Of a stretch of DNA of 64,000 nucleotides, positions 35,291 to 46,565 are shown piece by piece. Where the stretch lies: positions 43,919,797 to 43,983,796 of the forward strand of contig NC_054082.1 of NCBI RefSeq assembly GCF_017562075.2, written 5' to 3'. The notes beneath the pieces are model-generated. The model was not told the DNA's origin. It saw only the letters and a list, made by a program, of their open reading frames with translations, and searched no databases. Origin of the DNA: Anopheles merus. Lineage: Eukaryota; Arthropoda; Insecta; Diptera; Culicidae. Numbering within the stretch: the first letter of the stretch is position 1; each line of letters starts with the position of its first letter. The position numbers and the translations under genes were made by a program.

Positions 35291-35443
35291 GTCATGGGTT
35301 CAAGCCCCGAATGAACCGTGCCCCCATACGTAGGACTGACTATCCTGCTATGATAATAAATAAGTCACTGAAAGCCAAGCTCACTAATGGTACAGGCTCT
35401 TTGGCAGACATACCGACAGCGGTTGTTGTGCCAAAGAAGAAGA
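35291..35443 (+). mobile_element. Diverged, 5'-truncated SINE200-like copy
   Basis: It shares with the copy at 33474-33700 the blocks GTCATGGGTTCAA(G/T)CCCC, CCATACGTAGGACTGACTAT, CCTGCTATG, AGTCACTGAAAGCCAA and CGGTTGTTG(T/A)GCCAAAG. The A-box head is missing or unrecognisable. A tandem CGATCAAACGT pair precedes it (35274-35292), and it has several internal changes, so it is older. Confidence 0.8.
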
Positions 35444-35546
35444 TCGATAAAACCATCGCAAAAGATTTCCGTTTTACCATATGCACAGTATGTTCGCCAT
35501 GAACACAAATTCCAAAAAAGTAGATCTGATTATTCTCCAATCGATG

Positions 35547-35886
35547 CAGTGGCGGATTTATCGGTGCGCGCTCAGTCCCGTCAATGTAGGGGCCCCGGGT
35601 AAGGTAATTCTAGCATATATAACAATGTGTACAGTAGTCTCAGCAAGATCTTCTGTGCTAGTTAGGGGCCCCATGGATGAAGGGACTCATAAAATATTGG
35701 GGCCCAGGATTCTGCCCAGGCCAAGGATTCTGAACACCCCCCCCCCCCCCCCGAGCAAACCATTAAAGTGTGTTTGATTCAAAACCTAACGCAACATATG
35801 CACCCCCCCCCCCCCCGGTCGACACCAAGCGGGGGCCTCCAATCCTTTTAACGCTTAGGGCCCCCAACACCCTAAATCCGCCACTG
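35547..35886. mobile_element. hAT-type MITE, 340 bp, with perfect 8-bp target-site duplication
   Basis: Terminal inverted repeats CAGTGGCGGATTTA (35547) and TAAATCCGCCACTG (ending 35886) are perfect. They are flanked by the 8-bp direct repeat AATCGATG at 35539-35546 and 35887-35894. An 8-bp duplication and a CAGTGGCGG-type terminus are hallmarks of the hAT superfamily. There is no transposase frame. The interior is rich in GGGGCCC blocks and holds two long poly-C tracts (35740-35752 and 35804-35816 regions). Confidence 0.92.
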
Positions 35887-35894
35887 AATCGATG

Positions 35895-37735
35895 AACAAG
35901 TAGAAGAAGAAAAAAAGAGAATTAATTATTTGATCATTGAATATGCCACATGGCATCTAATTTCATTAATATTTACAATACTGCTACCACAAATTTGAAA
36001 CATATCAAAAACATTTCTGCATTTTCATAATGCATCAGTTCTCATAATGTTATACAACAGACAAATTGAAATAACTTTAACACAATACAAAATAATATAA
36101 TTAGTTTCTTCTTCCTCCATCTATATGTTCTCAATTTTATCTATAACTAGACCAGTTTTATTACATCAAAACTGTATTACATGCATCATTGTGACGAAGT
36201 ATTGAGTAATAAGTTGTACACGTCAATCATACGATTCATCAGTGTGATGCTGCACCGCTTTGTTTTGCATAGGTCCACACCCAAAGGAAAAGAAAAACTC
36301 ACCCCACAAAACAAAAAATGGCACACACGAAATCGATATAAAATCAATTCGAACCATCATTTCACCGGGCACGAGCCTTCAGGGGCGAGCTGGGCTTTTA
36401 AACTGAACTCTCGGGATGTTTTGCGCCGCGAAGCATCCATGCCCGCAAACGAACACTCCAGCACAACATAAACAGTGGAATTTTTTGCTGCCATCGTTGC
36501 TGCCCTCTGTTATGCACCAATAAATTACTAAAACTAGCCCAGGCGTGCAAAACCTTTCGAACCAAATCACGGTCGAAGCCGATCCGTCAAGAGCGTGATT
36601 CGCTAAACCGGAAAAGCTTTTTACCGAGCTTTGGCGCGTTCGACTGTTTTTTTTTCACATCCCATATTTTCGTTCGATCGTCTAACAGGCTCTGGCTGTC
36701 TTTTAGCAACAGCTTTATCGTTCGCGCCGTGTCTTGTTCACACGCTCGTCATCTGCTTGCTGTTTCTCTTCTCTTTTCTCTCTAAATAGTGCGCCGTTTG
36801 TGCCCCGGTGGAAGGAACCGGGGGAGACACCCCATTCATCCTCAACCAGTTTGTCTAGTCCGTTTAGGAGCAATAAAAAGAAGCAACCCGCGAAGGAAAC
36901 GCAGGGCAGCCTCCTGAGCAGCAGGAAAGCGGACTGAGGGGTGGGGGGAGGAGGCGGTAACAAAGTAATAACCGATCCGGCCGACCCGAAGCCGGTGAAG
37001 TCGTTAAAAATTTTCCAAATGAGTTATGTCGAACATCTATATGGAGGGATATTAATTTTTGAACTGTTTCTTTTCACCGGCGCGATCCGTTGACTGTTTT
37101 TGCACAAGAGCTGCTAAAAAAAAGCTCTCTATTTTGTTGAATGACCATGGGCGGCATGGCTTTACAAGCATGTGTATTAAAATCACCCTCGCTCATCACC
37201 TATGCTCGTTCGCGGTTCGTGTGGTACATACCATCACGCTAGGCGCTTTGCATGGAGCTTCACTTACGGCCACTTACGCGCACAAATAAATTGTGCTTAC
37301 GATTTCACTACTCACAGCCACATGATCAGCATGTCCATCGGTTCCGTCACTGTTTTGATTACCCGCGGTTAGGTGTGTTTGTTGATTTTTATTTAACATA
37401 ACTGATCTCTTCCGGCTGCTTCACAAAATTCAGCGCAAATTTTCCCCCATTGCTTCCACTTTCCACTTACACCTTATCTACCACCTGATATCGCCTCCGT
37501 GCGTTTGATTGGTTTTCCGCTGCCAGGTAATGAAGTTAAAAACCCGAGCCCTGTCCGCAACGAACGGGACTGGCCACGTCGAAAACATCTATTTCGCCTC
37601 GGAACAACCGTAATAAAGATGTTTTTGCTCCAGTAGGTGCCCTTTTCATTTGCCCTTGACCGCTGGGTGGGGGTGGATCAACGGGGTCAAAAAGAGTTAT
37701 TTATGCCCGGTTAAAAAGAGGGGACCAGGGTTGTA
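35895..37735. other. Intergenic stretch, no gene recognised
   Basis: A/T-rich to 36200, then moderately GC-rich. The small open frames (for example 36734-36937 plus, Ser/Lys-rich) lack any supporting splice or family signal. Confidence 0.4.
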
Positions 37736-37738
37736 CCG

Positions 37739-37900
37739 GTTCCGTCGCAGAATGGTTAAACTCACGGATACGATGACAACACAGCGTTCTTGAGTTCAAA
37801 TCAAGCCTTGGCTGCAAACAAAGAGCTCTGGACTGTTCGTAGCCAACAAGCCAACAGCCAAGTAGCTGTTCGTCTTATCCCGGCATAGGTTGTTTTAGAA
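37739..37900 (+). mobile_element. tRNA-headed SINE-like unit (second family)
   Basis: An A-box-like TGGTTAAACTC (37753-37763, one mismatch to consensus) and a B-box GTTCAAATC (37794-37802) are spaced as in a tRNA head. They sit in a sequence unlike SINE200 (GGTTCCGTCGCAGAATGG at the start). A non-tRNA body and an A/G-rich tail (about 37890-37945) follow. No cloverleaf acceptor stem closes, so it is not a functional tRNA gene. A tRNA pseudogene is the alternative. Confidence 0.5.
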
Positions 37901-37945
37901 AAGAGTAAGAAAGAGAAGCAAAGAATCTATACAGAAAGAGGCTAA

Positions 37946-40900
37946 GTTCAATGCACTTTGCTTACTTCCCTGAAGGATCGTCTAGAACAGGAAAACGCTC
38001 GTAAAACTGTATCAAATCATACCACACCTATCACACAAATGATTTAACGACATCCCCTGCCCGCACCGACACTACTTCAAACAACATCCTGTAGATGTTC
38101 GTTTTTGTTTTCAGATTCGTTGCCAATCCCCCCGTTTGCGGTCAGTTTCAGGAGTTCATCGTAATCAAAGCTCAAAGAAGCGAACATTCCCGACCACCAA
38201 CGAAATGGGTCAACCAATAGGGATCCGGTTAAAATGATTTAATTTTTACTTTTATTTTGTTTTGCGCCCGCCTACGCCTATGCTTTAGAGGCATCGGAAT
38301 CATGATTGATCGCCTTCAATGAGCATCATATTGAGCTATTAAACCGAACCGGGTGATGGATTCGATCAAAAGTCATAAACGTCGGTGCCTGATCAAACGG
38401 AGCAGAATCGCCTTGGGTGAAGATCAACAGCAGCAGCAGCAGTCGCAGGATGAAAAAGGTTCGCCATCATATATTGGTTAGATTTGCCGATCGTCGAAGA
38501 AGAGATCTTTGCACGGCTGATGAATAAAAACTTCAAAGGCGAAAATGTTTGAACCGATGCGCGCAGGTAAATGCCTTATGAAACAGATAGCTAGTTTTAT
38601 TGCGGCTTTTTATTCGTAACGATCTATTAGGGTTCCTTTTTAGTGCCACCGAAACTATACGGGAACTTGATGCGTGCGATCGAGAAATAAGTCATCGCGA
38701 AAAGGTAAAAAAATGTGTCCAAATGGCGGCTTAAATGTTTCTGACCGTTATTTGAAACTCGAGGAACACATTTTTGGACAATTTTTTCTTCCTTGCTAAA
38801 AAAAACAAACACACAGCTATTGGCTTCGCTATTAAGAACTAAAATTTCCAGTTCTTGTTTTTTCGAACCTCCGACACAATGCTTTGCCAATGCTTTGTCA
38901 CCTTTGAGTACGCTTAAAATATAGTTCAACCTTTCAACGGCATCGGAAACTGATCACTTAATCTCATTCGTGCTTTCTGCTCCCCATGGCAGCCACTATC
39001 GGCGAACTACTGGGACGGTTGTGAGCAACAGCTTCCAACACAAAACGGTCACACACCATTACAAAACTCTCCCCCAGCAGTCGGATTGATTCACGAAGCT
39101 GGCCCCGTTTTGAAAAGCTTATACCGCGCCACAGGCCAGGAGACACACACACACATACACACAAACACATAAGGAAATAATAAATCATTCCATTTACCCG
39201 CCAACATTGCCTTAACACCGATAAAAATCGAAAAACATGGTACATAAATAAAACCGAAAAATGAATCGTACCCTTGATTCCTGCTCGCCTGCCCCCCGGT
39301 AGCATACAGCATATTTACGACAAAAGTGAAGTCAATTCAACGGTAGGCAAGCAGCCCGCCAAAAGCCCTCAACTTCCTCTCTGTATGCGGTTGGCAGTAT
39401 CTTAGGAAGTGGCGGTCGCCTGGATTCGCGCCTACCCCACCCTCACCCCGGAACCGTGTATGTTGGGCCACAAATTTGGCTAACAATGCGTTTCATTCGC
39501 GCAAACGCCTCTCGATTCGCGCGCAGACAGAATGCGTGCAAAAGGCCAGAAGCCAGAAGCCGTTAAATGATCAGATTCAGCTCTCCACTCCACGATCGTA
39601 TGGCTCCGGCACTTTTTACCGGGTTTTTTTAGTTGCCGTTGTGCTTGCTTCTGTATCTGTAAAGCTACCGGTGGAAAAAGGGTCGGGTCCCAATGAATTC
39701 GGTGCCCGACTTTACGACCAATCTGGCGGGCGCACCAAAATCGCACAATGTGGAAGAGAGAGATAAAAAAGCGAGCAAATAAATGCTTGAAAAATGCCAC
39801 CCAGCGACTCGCGTTACCCGTACCGGCGGCAGCGGCGGCCAAGTACACGAGGAGGACTGAATTATCATCACTCGACACGATGCCCCTTCAATGCGGCTCA
39901 TTTTGCCAATTCATCTGTGCTACTGTGGCATCGAACTAGACCAATTTCCCTTGGCGCATTATTTTCATACCTCCCAGTGTGCGATTAAAGCAAAAAAAAG
40001 CTCTCCCAGGTACAGCCCAGTGCAGATAACTGGGGTTTGAAGGGTCGCGAAAGACATCAGAGGCGTAATTTGGACCACAATCGCTGCCATTGAGTGTCGA
40101 TGCGTTTTGAGTTTCACTGAGCTCTTAATAGGTTTACTTCATCTCTTGCACACTACGATGTGCTTTTTTAAGGAATAAATGAGAGCTTTTATCTGCGCTG
40201 ATGTTGCTTATTGAATGAGTTTTAGTAACATTTTTATGTTTACGATTAACATATTTTAAAAAACGTATGTTCTGTTCCACCTTCAGTGGCACCTTGATTC
40301 ATCTTAAATGTAATAAACAAGTTCTCTTTATCTGTAAAATAGCATCAAAGCGCAATCATACCACTGCCCCTGCAACAGCACAAAAATCACTGTTAAAAAA
40401 AATATCGCCCAACATTATGCTCTCCTTCCAGCACGAGGAACCGCATCGTCTTTCCATTGCTTCATTTGCGGGAACCCAACATCCGGTGGCCACACGCCGA
40501 GCCCATCGACAGTACCATTCCGGGCACACTGTTATTAAATTAGCATATGTAGCGCGTACCCATTTAGCGTTGCAATCCGTAATCAAACAAGCATAAAACA
40601 TAAACATAAACTTCGATAGCATTTTTGCTGTCAGCGGCTGTGACACCGGCAATCTGCCTCGTCCGAAAGATCGCGCTAACGGGCGGCCGGTATTCCGGGG
40701 AAAAGGTGTATCGGGATGGCAAGACCACAACCAAGCAGAAAAGAAACTGCAACGAACCGATGGTTCTACGCGAGCTGCACTCGATTCGGAACGGATCGGT
40801 ACCGGGGTAAATTATGAGCGGGAAGGGATATCGCCATGTACGGGACAGGAACAGGATACGATGCACATACTTTATGCATTTATAACAATTAATACGCACC

Positions 40901-43900
40901 GTGGCCAGTATTGGCTGCGCAAGGCAATCACACAGCCATCCCGCCCCGAACCGTTCCGATCGGTGTCCCCCGCCAGAGGTGACAGAGAACAGGACAGTAT
41001 GCATTTCTGCAACACGGGGACAGTTTACGAGCCTCCAGTCGTTGGTTGGGAACGATCCGAGCAAACAGGCACCACCCGTGGATAGCCAAAATTATGTATT
41101 TCGTTTAAGATTCATATTCATCTCCCTGCCCTCTCTAAGGCGTTCGTTTCGATGGAGCATGTTGGGCCGGTAAGAGCAGTGGCAAGAGGTGCGTCCGTGG
41201 TCAAACAAGAAAATGAGTAAATTTCATCTTTTTACCACCATTTTCCGACAAGGCAGCCTGGCGAGGATGTACCTCTCATTACACCGCACTACATTGCATC
41301 CAAACAACCGACATCATCAACACTGGAGCGACCCCCTTTGCATCTGGTCCGCACTGTATGCCGTGTCAAATCGAGCACTGCATTTGGGCGCAATATTTCA
41401 CCGAAACACAAACTTGCACCAAAAACAGCAGTGCCAAAATGGAGGGAAACGTCGCTCGCTGTGGGCTCCGAAGAAGAAAGAAAGAGCGACAGAGAGAGAG
41501 CAGAAACATAGAGAAAGATAGCTCTACAGGCAAACAACAGCGTGATTACATTAACCGACGAGCCAAACCGCCGGCTGAATGTGCCGTTGATATATGTTGA
41601 ACGGTAAGCGGGCGGTAAGATGGCACACGGCCAGAAACAAAAACAAACCCAACCAAAACCAAGCAACCAGATACGGAGGCCCATTTTCAGCCCTTGCTTT
41701 CTGTACATATCACCCCGTGTTCCTTACCCCACCGGGTGTATTGGGCAAGGACATAAATTATCGCGCACCCCAAAATGTCTTACTTTGCACTTTTTTTCCT
41801 CGAAGACGTACGGGCGGGCAATGGCACATGGGCGCTGTTTTCTCCCTCGATGTTCTTGTTTTTTGGGGCATATTCGCCGGTTGCTTTACATTTTATGTAG
41901 TCGCTGATACTTCATGCACTTTTCTTTCACTTCTACCTTTTCTTTCACTTTGGTTGAGCTGAAGCTTTTTATTCAGTTGCATGCAATTGTTCCGTTTTTG
42001 TTTTTTTTTTTCTCTTTTCATTTTGATATAATTTTTGTATCGGATTGTTCTGTTAATGATCATCATGGGCAACTCCGGTTTCATGCGTATTCGTATTCAA
42101 GGCGAAGTGAAAGCAAAAGCAAAAAGGGAAGACATGTACACAATTTTGTATTAAATTTTTGAAAAATAAACATCAGCACGAGATATTTGTGTTTTGAGTA
42201 TGAACGACTTTTTCATAAAAGTGTATTAATGTTTCAAACTCAATGTTTCAAGCATATGGTCGAAACCCAAACATTCAATACGATTCAATAATTGACAAAA
42301 TCATTCACGGAGCCAAACAACAGCCAAATCACCTTTTTATCGAGCTTTGTTTTCGGCAACCTACATGCTAATTTTAACAACCTTTGTGAAATATCGACCA
42401 CATTTATCAACTAAAAATAAGCCAAGCTTTGGCGCAAAGCAGGAGGGCAAATTGTTCCCTCGTTTCCGCACGCAAAATCACAGCACAGATATCGCTACGC
42501 AGACGAACGCGTCTGTTTGACTTCCCTATGGAACGCTCCGCTCCCACGACCGAAGGAAAGCAGCAACACATCCACAGCTCTTCCGTTGCCACCCTGCCGC
42601 AACCCCACCAAAACGGGACGGCACATTTTTAACGCACGCAAACACATCGATACTCCACCGCACACCCGGGACTGGAGATCGCGATAAACCGATACCGAAG
42701 TCGCTGGCCCTCGAAGGTCGCGGTTTGCCGGTGCCCTTCCCTACTCACGTTTGTTGCATTTTTGTACAGATTTCGGAAGGCGTCGCCGGCAACTAATAGG
42801 TTTATGGGATGTTTACACTAAATCCTCTCGCGCACACTCTCGCGCCTACCAATGTGCAGAAGAGAAAGGCGCGAGCGCGCGAAGAACGTCCCCGTTGCTG
42901 CTTTTCTTTCCCGCGATCGCAATCACGATCGTCCGTAAGCAGGCATCGGATGCGCACAATAACGCGCCCTTCGGTCTGAGTTCGGCATGAGCATGAACGC
43001 GCTCGAAACATGCACAACGCGAGCAGATGCGCATATTCGCTTGCGAGGAGCAGTGCGTGTATGCATAACCGTTTTATGGGAGGATTAACCGTGACCAAAG
43101 TGCGAAACCTGTAATAAAGTAAAATAAAATAAATTAACACAATCGATTTGTCAGCCCGCGTCCACCGGCTGAGAAAGTGGAGGAAGCGGAGCACTGGCCA
43201 CGGGGACGGGGAAGATGAGATTTCAGAAGTGATATAAAACACACGCCGCTCGTCGGTTCGCACGGCGCAGCCCTGCTTTCGATAGGGCTCCCTAACGCAG
43301 AAAAGGATTAATCCGTGCATCTCAGCAGACGACTTGCTCCGTTACCGTTAGCGAGGCGGTGGCGGAAAAGACATGGGATCAACGCGATCAACTGCATGGA
43401 AAATAGAAGGTGTTCAAGAGGCTTCGTTTCGTACGGCGTGCACTGGTGGAAAACCATGCTCATCCGTAACGATCCGGAAGGGTCAAACTGCCTTTCAGAA
43501 GGATCATCATAATTTATTAGAATCTCCGTCTCTTCCCCTTTCCCGCGGATAGCTCGAGTCCCATTGTAACGAGCCAAACGGGATGCAAGCGGTGATGGTG
43601 ATGGTAGTCAGGTGAATCCCACAAACCCACACATAACTCAATCGAGCGCATTCAGTCAAACGGAAACGTACTCGCTAACGGCATTCGCATCCGGGAGTAC
43701 CATCCAGGCAGGGTCGCTCACGTGGGTGCATATATGCAGGTGAAAAACAAGCGTTACATCGGCATAATCAATTATGGTACTGCTTGTTGGAACCCGCGTG
43801 CTTCATCTTGCTCGCTATCTTACTTTCCACAGTTAGCAGCTCCCACACACTGTGTGCCGTGCCTTGCTGATGCTGCTGTTAGTGGCAGCAAAGGGAAAGA

Positions 43901-46489
43901 TGCGCCAGTCGATTTCGATCAGCTTCACCTGTGTGACTGTGCATCAAAAATCACCTGTCCGAAAGGGTACAGGGCAGCTTCCACAATCCGTGTATGTGTG
44001 TATGTCACAATGGAACGCAGCCACCACCGAACGAACGAACGAAAATGCAAATTTAATCTACTACAGAGGAACTGTAAATGCCTCAGTGCTGTATTCTTCA
44101 GGGTTTCTCAGGCCTCCTTCTCGCTTGGTTGGACCGCGGACAGAAGGGCTGCGGAATCGTTTCGCGGAATTCTCGGTACAAGCTCGCCAACATCATTCCA
44201 CGTCCTCCTCGGGGAGAGTTTAAATCCATCGTCACACGCTGGGCCAATATTGCTGTCCAGTTCACGATAGGATCGATTGTAACTATTTTTTTTCTTTCTT
44301 CCCGTTTGTTGTTTGCTTTATTCCTGCCGGTGGTTGTGAGCACCAGCAGAGCAATTAAATGTAAAGTGAAGAGGACAACAAGCACCACAGCATGCAACAA
44401 AGAGTGCATTGACGCAAGTTTCCATCCCGCATGTTGGAAGTGGTTTGAGTTGATTGAAGTGGCTAGGGCTGCTACTATGTAAAGGAAGCTGGATTGGAAA
44501 AAGGTGTAAGGAACATACTTGTAATATGTATCAAATCAAGCGTGTCAACATACAAACCGTTTATGATAAACAGTTCAACGAAGCAACCGTTATGTAAACA
44601 CACCTGTCACCTGATTGTACCCGAAAGTCATCGAAAGCCTCCAACTCCCATGTCGCTGGCCCCTACAGTGTTGTAAAGTCCGATTTGTCTTGGAAGAATC
44701 TTGTACACCTTACGTAGCCCTTAATCGTGTTTGCCTTTACATTGCCTCTATTCTTGTGGTTATTTATGTCTGCTACCACAGTTCCACATGCACCGCAATT
44801 TCCTTCACTCGAACTCTGCGCTATGGAGGCAGAAGAAAGAATTGCACAACTCATGCACGGCTGGGCAGATCGTATGGGTTGATGTTTATTTTATTTGGCA
44901 CCGTATTACAGCCAAACGGGCATATTCATCGGTTTTTTTTTATTCTATTCACAATTTACAGTCAAGCTAATGACGTGTTACTATTCAGAAAATACACTAG
45001 ACCTGAGAAAAAAACCATCCTTAATTTGCATTTTCTCGTGTATTTGTGCATTGTGCACGCCCCGCAACTTGACAGGTACTTACAGTTACCAGTGCTCAAT
45101 TTTGCTGCTGCTTTATTTATTAAATGATCTGACTAGTCAGGTTGCTAAAGCTACAGCCTTAGTTTTTCACAATTCCACGCTACCGTGTAATGCCAGCCGT
45201 TCCCACATGCCACTGGATGCATCTTCAAATCAATCCACTCCAACTCAATCGATCCATCAATCAATCAGTGCGGGTCTGATTGAGTCGTAATCTACGATCT
45301 ACACAACAGCACACCCCACCGATCGACAAAACGATCGATCGGGGGAATTGATACGATTTTGCTTCCCTCATTAAATTCAATTCCACCTGTTGCCGGTTCT
45401 ACTGCTGGCTACCATCAGGGCCGGTCGCGGCTTGTGGTCCTCTTCCGTTTTCTCCTATTCAGCACCGGGCGCACGCTCGTACGCAACAACCCCGATCGGG
45501 GTGATTTGAGTTGCAATAAAATTTCAACACTTCCCCGTTTGGAACGAGCAGTTCGGGTAGCCTTAAATTGAGATGTAGTTTGGTGGTGCATTCAGTCCTG
45601 TCAATAAATTTCTCCTCCGGGCATCAGCCGATTAGGCCGGTTGGCTGATGGAGTGCGGTGTGTATAGTTTGTATTTCCTCTTCGGGCTTGTTGTTGTTGC
45701 TTTGTGTTTGGTTTCAGTTTCGTTCCGTCCTGAGATACAAGATAAGCGGTGTTAGCTGTAAGGAGCGTTAAATTTAAGCGTTAAACATCGAGCGTTGGTG
45801 ACGCACTTTTGGAACGCGTGGCCATACTTTCCTACCGTTAACAGCTGGCGGAAAGGTGTGTCCCGGGAACGGTAATCGGCTGTAGGATTCACAGACGTCG
45901 CCCCCAGTGGTTTGGTTTGTGTTAATTGGATAGGTTTAAATAATTTCTTGCTTTATTGGGTGCTGAAAAATGGAACCGCAAGTTTTCTGCCTCTGCTTTG
46001 CCCGGCAAAGGCGAAAGCCACGAAACCATAGGCAGCCGCCACATAAATAGGAGCATCAGTGTCGATCGTCTGGAGCCGGGTCAAAATATTACGATCGTTA
46101 CCAGCTTTGGCACGTTGTAAATGTACGTACAGAAACGTGGTGAAGTAATTAAATGATTAAACAATTTTATGACCCTACAAAAGTGGGTACGAAATAGTCA
46201 ATATAAATTAATAGCAGATGATTTTTCTGCAATATGCTTTTCTTTCCACGGCCCTTGGATAATGCATCATAAAAATGGAAATCAAAAACACAAGACCTTG
46301 TCTAATCTTAAGACTTAAATTAAACTCATAAGGTCGTGTAAGACATCATTGAACGCAAATCGTTGCTAGCTGCTACGACAAATTATATTTCTTATGTGCG
46401 CATGAAGAGTAGAAAAATTAAAAAGAAAATCAAAGCATTAAATATAAATAACCATACCGCTTTTAGGCATATTTTATAAGACTTTTTTA
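37946..46489. other. Gene-poor stretch, no gene recognised
   Basis: Alternating A/T-rich and CpG-containing segments. It holds a (CAG)5 run near 38428-38444, a TATA-like TATAAAA at 43233-43239 and an initiator-like TCAGTC at 43652. None of the open frames (for example 40564-41064 minus, 42802-43320 minus, 43722-44270 plus) has domain, signal-peptide or splice support that I can defend. Confidence 0.4.
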
Positions 46490-46565
46490 AACTGTCAGTA
46501 TAGGAATCGAACCACTTTCGACTTTCGAACTACAGGACTAAATCCTTCTAGAAGATTTTAACTTT
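46490..46565 (-). repeat. tRNA-like fragment with a perfect B box
   Basis: The minus strand contains GGTTCGATTCC (46513-46503), a perfect RNA polymerase III B box. A poor A-box-like TAGTCCTGTAG precedes it. It is probably a fragment of a tRNA-derived SINE or tRNA pseudogene. Confidence 0.35.
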
